A DNA stretch of 6,249 bases from assembly GCA_029862935.1 (NCBI GenBank), contig JAOTWK010000215.1, positions 1 through 6,249 on the forward strand, read 5' to 3'. The translations under genes were made by a program, and so were the position numbers. The notes beneath the pieces are model-generated. The model had not been told where the DNA came from and ran no database searches. It saw only the letters and a list, made by a program, of their open reading frames with translations. Below, in pieces: positions 1 to 5,784 of this stretch (position 1 is the stretch's first letter; each line of letters begins with the position of its first letter). Source of the stretch: Gemmatimonadota bacterium. Its GTDB lineage: Bacteria > Gemmatimonadota > Gemmatimonadetes > Gemmatimonadales > GWC2-71-9.

Positions 1-98
1 GAAGCGTGCCAGTACTCAACTTGTTGATTTAAAAAGAGTTAGACTCTCAGGAGGCGATCTTGTGCGTGCAGAATCATGCACAACTGCAGGGTATTGCG
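1..98. other. Unassigned sequence downstream of the regulator remnant
   Basis: The first part (to about 50) is distinctly richer in A and T than the rest of the window. No ORF, terminator with a T-run, tRNA or repeat is supported here. A 5-bp inverted repeat at 66-81 is too short to call. Confidence 0.3.
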
Positions 99-489
99 CT
101 ACTCGAGACCGTCTTGCCTGAGCGTAAAACAGGCTGCGTACGCTGATCCCGAGGAGTGATGCGGCCTTACGCCGGTCCTGTCCAACGCTCGGCGCACGGC
201 CTCCCGTTCCGCGCGATCCACGGGCTGTTCAGGGGGAGGGCTCCCGGGCACCGTGGGATGGGTCATGACATCGCTGCTGCTGGGCACGCGTCGTCGCTCC
301 CGCATGGGCTCGATTCCCCAGTCCTCGCGGACTGCTGACGAGTGAACACGGTCGGCTATCGATCTCAATCGAAAGTGTCCGCGAACCCAGCCGAGCATCT
401 GGCGACGCTCTGACGACAGAGGGTAGATGGCGCGTGCCCATGTTGTGCCAGGGTGTTTACGGCCCGAGGAGGTTGAGCCGACGGTGCAA
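99..489 (-). pseudogene. Decayed 3' end of an NtrC-family sigma-54-dependent regulator (Fis-type HTH remnant)
   Basis: No single frame reads through, but pieces in two minus-strand frames line up in the order expected for the C-terminal half of an NtrC-type activator. Around 489-460 LHRRLNLLG resembles the AAA+ 'DLYHRLNVL' segment, followed at once by a stop. Around 410-348 ERRQMLGWVRGHFRLRSIADR resembles 'L.WPGNVRELRSIADR' with one residue missing. At about 215-171 EREAVRRALDRTG resembles the entry helix of the Fis-like DNA-binding domain. At 180-124, in the other frame, QDRRKAASLLGISVRSLFY is a near-perfect Fis-type helix-turn-helix. The first frame then returns with LRQDGLE and a TAG at 101-99, a normal ending for the family. 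RLN and WPGN-like motifs lie about 91 nt apart; I recall roughly 55 residues in intact proteins, so an internal deletion is likely. The 5' AAA+ part and any receiver domain are absent or unrecognisable. The Fis part is convincing; the AAA+ pieces are weaker. Confidence 0.55.
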
Positions 490-552
490 CGACACCGCCA
501 GCATAGGTTCGCAATCAGACAACATCAATCGGGTTCAGCTGCTCCCATAAGA

Positions 553-807
553 GTGGGAACTCCATTCACGTTGCTGTTCGCAACTCTCGCTGCATGGGGA
601 TGTACGGAGTCCACTGGTCCGTCGTCCTTAAACGCATCACAAGGCCACACCATCAACAGGATGTTCGAACGAGCATGTTCAGCCTGTCACGAGGACGAGT
701 GCACGTCCATTGTACCGAGACGAGAGGGAATGGCCGGGGTATCGTTCGGTTGGCCGGTTGACGCGTCCATCCCCGTGAATGCAGAAGGCGGCGACCGTCC
801 ACGCTGA
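553..807 (+). CDS. Doubtful short lipoprotein-like ORF with a CXXCH motif (possibly a remnant)
   Basis: I do not recognise this protein. From a GTG at 553 it would give 84 residues: a short hydrophobic stretch (FTLLFATLAAWG) leading to a lipobox-like AAWGC, then ESTGPSS, a low-complexity run often seen after the lipid Cys in lipoproteins. About 25 residues later comes CSACH, a match to the CXXCH haem-attachment motif of c-type cytochromes, with two further acidic residues and another Cys. Against it: no convincing ribosome binding site, no basic n-region in front of the hydrophobic stretch unless translation starts earlier (the frame is open from 427), no recognisable cytochrome fold, and it lies in a decaying region next to the NtrC remnant. 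It may be the 5' end of a broken lipoprotein gene or a chance ORF. Confidence 0.25.
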   Translation: MGTPFTLLFATLAAWGCTESTGPSSLNASQGHTINRMFERACSACHEDECTSIVPRREGMAGVSFGWPVDASIPVNAEGGDRPR

Positions 808-848
808 TCGCCGCGGGATCAAAGGTCATTCCGCGCTGCTCCCGGCCG

Positions 849-3110
849 CTACCACGGATAGGTCGGCGGGTCGAGGTGCGTCACGAAGTAGTCGACCCGC
901 TTGTCGGACGAGTGCTGTCGTGCCGCACCGCGGAGACCGTGGCGGTTTTCCGGGTAGAACATGAGGTCGAACTGACGTCCACCCTCGATCAGCGCATTGA
1001 TCAACTGGATCGTGTTTCCAGGGTGCACGTTGTTGTCCACGCTCCCGTGCATGAGGAGCAGCTTGCCCTGGAGATGCTCGGCATAGGGGAGCGCCGACCC
1101 GACGTCGTACCCCTCGGCGTTTTCCTGCGGTGTGCGCATGTAGCGCTCGGTGTAGATCGTGTCGTAGTTCCGCCAGTCGGTGACCGGGGCATGGGCCACG
1201 CCGACGTGGAATACCTCGGGCTCCTTGAGCAGCGCCATCACGGTCATGTATCCTCCGTAGGAGCCTCCGTAGATACCGACCCGTGAGCCGTCGATGTAGG
1301 GCCGTTCCGTGATCTGCTTGACCGCCGCCGTTTGGTCGGCGAGGTCGACTTGTCCGAGCTTGAGATACGTCTCCGTCTCGAATGCCTTGCCCCGGTTCCG
1401 CTCGCCACGATTGTCCACCCGGAACACCATGAAACCCAACTGCGCCAGACGCTGATCGAAGCTCGAATCGTAGTATCGATTGCTGATCGCCTTTGAGTGG
1501 GGACCGCCGTAAACAGGCACGACGAGCGGATAGGCGATGTCGGGATTGAAGCCCGCGGGCTTGAACAACATGCCATGCAAATCGGTCACCCCGTCGGCGG
1601 CCTTGAGCACTACCAGTTCCGGTGGCTCGAGGCCAAGCGAGTCGAGCGTGGCGGTGTTCGTCGTGGAGAGATTCCGAATCAGCCTTCCGTCAGCGTGATG
1701 CAGATCGGCCGTCGACGGAGTGGTGAAGGACGAAAAGCGATCGACATAGTACCTGCCGGCGGGATCCATGCTGATGCTGTGCGATCCCGGCTCCGTCGTG
1801 AGTTGTGTCATCCCCGTGCCGTCGACCCGTATCCGGAACAAGTGTGTTTCGAGACCCATCTCAGTGTGCCCGGTGAAGTAGATCCACTCTTCGTTCGCGT
1901 CGATCCGTAACACACTGCCCACGGGCCAGTCACCGCTCGTCAGCTGCGCGAGTTGATTGCCGTCCAAGTCGTAGAGGTACAGCTGACGCCATCCGGTCCG
2001 CTCCGAGCTCCACAGGAACCGTCGTCCGTCAGCCAGGAGATGGAAATCGTCGTGCACGTTGACGAAGGCCTCTTCACGTTCGGTCAGGACCGTGCGGACC
2101 TGGCCGGTACGCACATCGGCCGCGAGCAGTTCGAGGACCGACTGATGCCGATTGAGCCGCTGGATGAGGATCTCCTCACCGCTGGGGAGCCACACCGGTC
2201 GGATGATGTAGTTGTCGGGTGTACTGTTGGTTCCGATCTCGATCGTCTCACCGGTCTCGAGATCGATCACGCGCAGCACGACCGTAGGGTTGGGCTCTCC
2301 GGCCTTGGGGTAGCTCTGCAGCTCGAGCTCGGCTTCAGCAGCCAGATCGTGCACAATGGGGTACTTGTGGACGGCGCTCTCGTCCGACCGATAGTACGCG
2401 AGCATCCTGCTGTTCGGCGAGAACCAGTACGCGTCGCGCTGCGAGAACTCCTCCGGATACACCCAGTTTGGCCGGCCGTTGAACGTGTCGAGGTTGCCGT
2501 CAGACGTCAGCTGCTTCTCTTCTCCCGTTACGGTGTTCGTCACAAAGAGATCAAACCCCTTCACATACGCGAACCGTGTGAAGTCCGGCGAATACGTGCC
2601 GTTCCACAGCTGGCTGCCGGCCATGCCCCGCATGAGATCGTCGGAGTACGGTTGGTGCTCGATCTCGGGTCGTTGGAGCTGTCGTAAGCGGCGTGACTCG
2701 ATGTCGTACACGAAGTGCCTGCTGTCGACAGAGAACGTCACGGCCCCGCCGTCCTGCGCGAACTCGAAGGAGTTGAACGGAAGGCCTTCGGTGCCCTCGC
2801 CGGTGATCGCAGCATACTGTCGCTTGATCGCGTCCTGGTCCGCACGGTCAAACAGGGGTGACTCACTCTCCGTGATCGGGTCCACCCGGTAGAACTGCAT
2901 GCTGCGGTCCCCGTCCCGCCGGTTTGTGAAGGAGCCCCGTCCTCCGGGCAGCCAGCGAATGAATGCGCTGCCCTCGGTGCTCGTGAGGCTCTCTTGGCCC
3001 ATGAGGTCGTAGAGCTCTTTGCCGCGCGCTTGGGCGTGCAGGTCTTGGCTCGCGCCCGATCCGAGGACCAGGCAGCAAGCCGTGAATAGGCAGGTCAGCA
3101 ACTGCTTCAT
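849..3110 (-). CDS. Exported S9 family prolyl oligopeptidase / dipeptidyl peptidase IV-like serine peptidase
   Basis: A complete 753-residue protein in the size range of DPP-IV-type peptidases, which release dipeptides from peptide N-termini, often after Pro or Ala. The start at 3110 is chosen because MKQLLTCLFTACCLVLGSG begins a clear signal peptide (likely cleavage after AQA, near residue 28) and GGAG lies 9 nt upstream at 3123-3120; the frame is open to an ATG at 3140. Residues about 80-480 form the beta-propeller (DPPIV_N-like). It contains WVYPEEF, whose Glu220-Glu221 match the Glu pair that holds the substrate amino terminus in DPP IV. The C-terminal alpha/beta-hydrolase domain has VYGGP (Tyr534, oxyanion hole), GGSYGG (nucleophile Ser617), HGSVDNNVH (Asp692) and ENRHG (His724), so the triad is intact. 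Unlike classical DPP IV (GWSYGG) the nucleophile elbow has Gly, as in acylaminoacyl peptidases. The location is periplasm or outside. It is divergent from the PAS gene. The family is certain; exact specificity is not. Confidence 0.96.
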   Translation of the reverse strand: MKQLLTCLFTACCLVLGSGASQDLHAQARGKELYDLMGQESLTSTEGSAFIRWLPGGRGSFTNRRDGDRSMQFYRVDPITESESPLFDRADQDAIKRQYAAITGEGTEGLPFNSFEFAQDGGAVTFSVDSRHFVYDIESRRLRQLQRPEIEHQPYSDDLMRGMAGSQLWNGTYSPDFTRFAYVKGFDLFVTNTVTGEEKQLTSDGNLDTFNGRPNWVYPEEFSQRDAYWFSPNSRMLAYYRSDESAVHKYPIVHDLAAEAELELQSYPKAGEPNPTVVLRVIDLETGETIEIGTNSTPDNYIIRPVWLPSGEEILIQRLNRHQSVLELLAADVRTGQVRTVLTEREEAFVNVHDDFHLLADGRRFLWSSERTGWRQLYLYDLDGNQLAQLTSGDWPVGSVLRIDANEEWIYFTGHTEMGLETHLFRIRVDGTGMTQLTTEPGSHSISMDPAGRYYVDRFSSFTTPSTADLHHADGRLIRNLSTTNTATLDSLGLEPPELVVLKAADGVTDLHGMLFKPAGFNPDIAYPLVVPVYGGPHSKAISNRYYDSSFDQRLAQLGFMVFRVDNRGERNRGKAFETETYLKLGQVDLADQTAAVKQITERPYIDGSRVGIYGGSYGGYMTVMALLKEPEVFHVGVAHAPVTDWRNYDTIYTERYMRTPQENAEGYDVGSALPYAEHLQGKLLLMHGSVDNNVHPGNTIQLINALIEGGRQFDLMFYPENRHGLRGAARQHSSDKRVDYFVTHLDPPTYPW

Positions 3111-3119
3111 GGAGTTCCG

Positions 3120-3123
3120 CTCC
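3120..3123 (-). promoter_or_regulatory. Ribosome binding site deciding the peptidase start
   Basis: GGAG on the minus strand, 9 nt before the ATG at 3110. It supports the internal Met over the upstream ATG at 3140 and leaves the signal peptide at the very N-terminus. Confidence 0.5.
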
Positions 3124-3140
3124 GACTGCAATTGGCACAC

Positions 3141-3146
3141 ATGATA
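3141..3146 (-). promoter_or_regulatory. Candidate -10 element for the peptidase gene
   Basis: TATCAT on the minus strand, about 30 nt before the peptidase ATG, which would give a leader of roughly 23 nt. There is no convincing -35 hexamer at the expected 17 bp spacing, so this is a weak call based on the hexamer and its position. Confidence 0.3.
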
Positions 3147-3182
3147 CAGGGAGGGTAGGGTGATCGGTAGCTCCTCGCGCGG

Positions 3183-3219
3183 GGTGCCCAGGGACCGACA
3201 TGACTGGTTCCTGGGCGCC
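3183..3219. repeat. 14-bp inverted repeat in the divergent spacer (possible operator)
   Basis: The left arm GGTGCCCAGGGACC (3183-3196) and right arm GGTTCCTGGGCGCC (3206-3219) are reverse complements at 12 of 14 positions, separated by 9 bp. Both mismatches become G-U pairs in plus-strand RNA. The right arm covers the expected -35 region for the candidate plus-strand -10 at 3227. The arms are centred 23 bp apart, roughly two helical turns. The position between two divergent genes fits an operator for a dimeric regulator better than a terminator: there is no T-run on either side and no gene ends here. Which protein binds, if any, cannot be told. Confidence 0.6.
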
Positions 3220-3226
3220 GCCCTGC

Positions 3227-3232
3227 TATCTT
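3227..3232 (+). promoter_or_regulatory. Candidate -10 element for the PAS gene
   Basis: TATCTT lies 26 nt before the ATG at 3259, leaving a leader of about 20 nt. The -35 region at about 3204-3209 is not consensus and falls at the edge of the inverted repeat, so activity could depend on a bound regulator or an alternative sigma factor. Confidence 0.3.
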
Positions 3233-3258
3233 AGCGTGGCACCGATCGACTGTTCACC

Positions 3259-3687
3259 ATGGTTCCAGACAGGAAGACGCCTGTGCCCGCTGTGCCGCAG
3301 GATGAGCGTTTCGCGCACGGGCGCGTGCTCGACGCAATGCCCGACGCCATCGTCATTGTTGCCGCGGATGGCACGATCGTAAACGTCAACGTTCGCGCGG
3401 AGGCCATGTTCGGGTACACGCGGGAGGCATTCTTAGGACAGTCGATCGAGTTCCTACTGCCTGACCGGCTCCGTGAATCTCACGTCGCACATCGGGACGA
3501 ATACGCCCAAAAGCCCTACGCGCGCCCCATGGGAGTCGGCATAGACCTGTTCGCCGTCAAGAAGGACGGCACCGAGATTCCGGTCGAGATCAGCCTCGCG
3601 CCGTTCCAAGCCCCTGAAGGCCCACAAGTGGTCGCCTCCATCCGCGACGTGAGCGCCCGCCAACGTGCGCGGGAGAAAGCGCAGTAG
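3259..3687 (+). CDS. Stand-alone PAS domain protein (no output domain)
   Basis: 142 residues, cytoplasmic, with no signal peptide or membrane segment. Residues about 20-132 make one complete PAS domain: RVLDAMPDAIVIVAADGTIV at the start, FGYTREAFLGQSIEFLLP in the middle, KKDGTEIPVEISLAPF in the core beta strands, and ASIRDVSARQRAREK as the start of the usual C-terminal linker helix. The protein then stops (TAG at 3685) where a kinase, GGDEF or other output domain normally follows. The DNA beyond is the convergent lipoprotein gene, ending 22 bp away, and no continuing output domain is seen. Compared by eye with FixL of Bradyrhizobium (from memory), His75 falls without gaps on the haem-ligand His200, while the oxygen-contacting Arg220 position is Ile95. 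Haem binding is therefore possible but unproven. No Shine-Dalgarno is visible before the ATG. It may be a small sensor acting on another protein, or the survivor of a larger sensor gene. Confidence 0.88.
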   Translation: MVPDRKTPVPAVPQDERFAHGRVLDAMPDAIVIVAADGTIVNVNVRAEAMFGYTREAFLGQSIEFLLPDRLRESHVAHRDEYAQKPYARPMGVGIDLFAVKKDGTEIPVEISLAPFQAPEGPQVVASIRDVSARQRAREKAQ

Positions 3688-3709
3688 GAACCGGGCGGCG
3701 ACTGCACGC

Positions 3710-4249
3710 TCAGCGTGTGGTGCCCACGACTCCCAAACGTGCCTCGACAGCAGGGCGCACGCCGGTCATCCCGGCCCGCTCCGCCAGCTCGAGGGCCCTG
3801 CCGGGCTCCACTCCCGCCTGTTCTGCGAGGTAGACAGCCCACAGGCCCGACACCCGGTTCCCCGATCCGCAGTGGAGGAGCGTCGGACCGTCAGGATGCT
3901 CGATGACCTCCGCCAGGCGAGCCACCTGCTCGTCGGTGATCTCCGTGACGGGATTCTCCATCGGGATGCTCACGAACCGCATACCGAGCGCCTCGACAGC
4001 CGCGCGCTCGTCCCAGTCGAGCTCGTTGATACCCCTGGTCGAGACGATGGTCGTGTAACCCTGCTCGGCCAGGTATTCGAGCGCGGTCGGTGTCGGCTGG
4101 CCGCCGAATATCACGTCGCCGGTTTGCGCGCAGTTCCGAAGTCCTTCAACTACGCACGCCACGGGTTCGGCGATGACGGCTTCGTCAGCCCGTTCTGCGC
4201 AGGCGAGCAGCAGCGTAAGAAGCGGAAGTGACAGAAGTCGTGTTCGCAC
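3710..4249 (-). CDS. Lipoprotein with a DUF442 / beta-lactamase-hydrolase-like phosphatase domain
   Basis: 179 residues from a GTG at 4249, chosen for its good Shine-Dalgarno (GAGGTG, 8 nt upstream) and because it starts a compact lipoprotein signal: VRTRLL, a hydrophobic run, then LLLAC with the lipid Cys at residue 17. The frame is open further up to 4291, but that would push the signal inward. The mature part has the order of the dual-specificity-phosphatase-like DUF442/BLH family: GGQPTPTALEYLAEQGYTTI, a VSTRG segment, GMRFVSIPMENP, then LLHCGSGNRVSGLW with Cys127 and Arg132. The loop is C-X4-R, one residue shorter than the classical C-X5-R of tyrosine phosphatases but as expected for this family, so catalysis is plausible and the substrate is unknown. 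A mature N-terminal CVVEGLRNC pair could form a disulfide. Lipid anchoring places it outside the cytoplasm, unusual for a phosphatase acting on cell proteins. It is convergent with the PAS gene and divergent from the binding-protein gene. Confidence 0.85.
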   Translation of the reverse strand: MRTRLLSLPLLTLLLACAERADEAVIAEPVACVVEGLRNCAQTGDVIFGGQPTPTALEYLAEQGYTTIVSTRGINELDWDERAAVEALGMRFVSIPMENPVTEITDEQVARLAEVIEHPDGPTLLHCGSGNRVSGLWAVYLAEQAGVEPGRALELAERAGMTGVRPAVEARLGVVGTTR

Positions 4250-4257
4250 GGCTATCA

Positions 4258-4263
4258 CACCTC
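4258..4263 (-). promoter_or_regulatory. Ribosome binding site deciding the lipoprotein-phosphatase start
   Basis: GAGGTG on the minus strand, 8 nt before the GTG at 4249. It is the best Shine-Dalgarno in the window and favours this GTG over the upstream ATG at 4291. Confidence 0.6.
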
Positions 4264-4383
4264 GAAATTGGGTCACTCTGGTGATCGCCATGCAAGATCG
4301 TGAACCAGCGGGTGACTGTCCAGCGGTGGTGGGGACGTGCGAACCGTTCTCCCGCCGGCGTACAGCCTGGTAACTTCACGGAC

Positions 4384-5784
4384 GTGAACCGCACTCCATC
4401 CGATGCTCGGGGAGCCGTGCTCCCTCGCCGTTTCCGGTCGCTGCGGGTGTTGCTGACCGGTGGCGCACTGTTGGCTGGATGCCAGGCTCAGCCGACCCAG
4501 ACTGCGCCCTCCGTCGCCGACAGATGTCTGCTCTCGTTCGGGAGCGCGGACGACACGGTGACAATCGGGATTTCGGGAGACGTCCGCGCGTCTCGTGCTG
4601 CTAAGCCGCAGACGGACGCAGAGCGTGTACTGTCCCACCTGCTCTACGAGACGCTGATCGAGATCGACTGTGAAGGTCGGGTACGTCCCGGGTTGGCAGC
4701 CTCCTGGCGAAGTGGGGCAGGGGGCATGGAGTGGGTCTTTACGCTGCGCGATGGCGTGACCTACTCGGATGGTGCGTCGGTCACGGCGGGGCACATCGAG
4801 GCAGCGTGGCGCAACGACTCGGGCGGCGCAGCGCTCACAATGCTCGATGCGGTTGTCGCGGCAGGTGAGCATGAGTTGCGTGTGATGGTGAGAGAGGCAT
4901 TCCCGAGTGTGCCGCGACTGTTGGCCGATCCCCAACTTGCCGTGCGTGCGGACCGCGGTGGCGCCGATTCGTGGCCTGTGGGAACCCGGGGGTATGCGGT
5001 TCAGTCGGTGACCGACACCGACGTGCTCATCGTTCCCGTCGGCGCCATGGGAGGTGACGATCTCCCAGTCGTCAGGTTGGTCTACGGAGACGGTGATCTG
5101 CGGGACCTGATCGACGCACGTGCTGACCTCGTGATCACGCGAGAGCTCCGCGTGGTCGACTACGCGCGATCTGCGAGCGGATACCGCTCCGTGTCGCTTC
5201 CATGGAGCCGCACCTACGGACTCGTGGTTGGCACTGACTCGATCGGCGGGAGTGCGTGGCGAGATGTAAGCGATGCGTTGCGGACGGACCTCGCAGAGGA
5301 CCCATTTCGGCCTCCGCGAGACAGGTACTGGTGGGACGGGCTCAGTCGATGCCGTGAAGCGAACCGATCTTGGGTGCGCGATACGGCTCGATCCGACCGG
5401 CTCGTGTACCGCGGCAGCGACCCCGTGGCAAGAGATCTCGCCGAGCGCCTCGTCGCGCTGGGCTCGTCTCTGCCGCCACATGCCGGCGCATTACGCGGTG
5501 CGATCGCAGCCGGTCTGAGCGACCTGGCGTTTGAACGCGCGTTGGCGGTAGGGAGCGACCGCGGCTACATCGTGGAGCTTCCCACGGGCGTGCTGGATCC
5601 GTGCGGCGCGGCGTTCGACGTGACCCGCTCTATTCCGTGGATCGATGCCGAGCAAGTCGGCAGCGCCATCATTCCGCTCGCCGAGGCACGATTCACCGCG
5701 CTCGTGCGAAACGGGGCAGGCCCCTTCGTGCTCGGGTGGGACGGACTGCCGGTCTTCCGGGCAGCGGTCGGTCGATCCCCGTGA
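4384..5784 (+). CDS. Family-5 extracellular solute-binding lipoprotein (SBP_bac_5 type), probably a partner of the downstream sensor
   Basis: 466 residues from GTG 4384; the frame is also open from GTG 4300, and GTG 4417 would give the tightest signal peptide (LPRRFRSLRV, hydrophobic run, LLAGC). None of the three has a well-spaced Shine-Dalgarno, so the start is uncertain. After the lipobox Cys (codon at 4480-4482) comes a typical SBP_bac_5 N-lobe: AERVLSHLLYETLIEIDCEG, then VRPGLAASW, MEWVFTLRDGVTYSDGASVT and HIEAAW. The later PVGTRGYAV resembles the 'VGTGPY' turn, and LPWSRTYGLVV and the terminal VLGWDGLPVF match strands near the hinge and C-terminus. The family binds oligopeptides, nickel and other small ligands for ABC importers. 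Here no permease or ATPase gene follows; the stop overlaps a membrane sensor gene by 4 bp. It is somewhat shorter than many members (about 500-550 residues as I recall). The ligand is unknown. The family call is firm, the signalling role is inferred from context. Confidence 0.88.
   Translation: MNRTPSDARGAVLPRRFRSLRVLLTGGALLAGCQAQPTQTAPSVADRCLLSFGSADDTVTIGISGDVRASRAAKPQTDAERVLSHLLYETLIEIDCEGRVRPGLAASWRSGAGGMEWVFTLRDGVTYSDGASVTAGHIEAAWRNDSGGAALTMLDAVVAAGEHELRVMVREAFPSVPRLLADPQLAVRADRGGADSWPVGTRGYAVQSVTDTDVLIVPVGAMGGDDLPVVRLVYGDGDLRDLIDARADLVITRELRVVDYARSASGYRSVSLPWSRTYGLVVGTDSIGGSAWRDVSDALRTDLAEDPFRPPRDRYWWDGLSRCREANRSWVRDTARSDRLVYRGSDPVARDLAERLVALGSSLPPHAGALRGAIAAGLSDLAFERALAVGSDRGYIVELPTGVLDPCGAAFDVTRSIPWIDAEQVGSAIIPLAEARFTALVRNGAGPFVLGWDGLPVFRAAVGRSP

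Noticed and set aside
66..81. Small inverted repeat GTGCA-6-TGCAC just past the end of the regulator remnant
   Set aside because: A 5-bp stem without a T-run on either strand is not a supported terminator.
490..560. Possible further NtrC AAA+ fragments upstream of RLNLL on the minus strand (GAAEP and LIAN-like words)
   Set aside because: The words are short, interrupted by a stop and wrongly spaced, so they are too weak to extend the pseudogene.
653..829. A 58-residue minus-strand ORF beginning MTFDPAAISVDGRRLL
   Set aside because: The beginning looks protein-like, but the rest is unremarkable, no ribosome binding site is clear and it overlaps the doubtful lipoprotein ORF. I could not choose it over chance.
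1953..2687. A 244-residue plus-strand ORF inside the peptidase gene
   Set aside because: It is antisense to the beta-propeller coding region and shows no recognisable motif or ribosome binding site.
3705..3717. Small hairpin CACGC-TCA-GCGTG around the stop of the lipoprotein-phosphatase gene
   Set aside because: A 5-bp stem and no T-run; it overlaps the stop codon and could arise by chance. No shared terminator can be claimed for the convergent pair.
4268..4298. TTGGGT and CAAGAT as a promoter for the binding-protein operon
   Set aside because: The spacing is 19 bp and neither hexamer is close to consensus.
4273..5481. A 402-residue minus-strand ORF opposite the solute-binding protein gene
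   Set aside because: Its composition is rich in Arg, Ser, His and Pro without any domain pattern, and it lies fully antisense to a gene with clear family motifs. It is a by-product of high GC.
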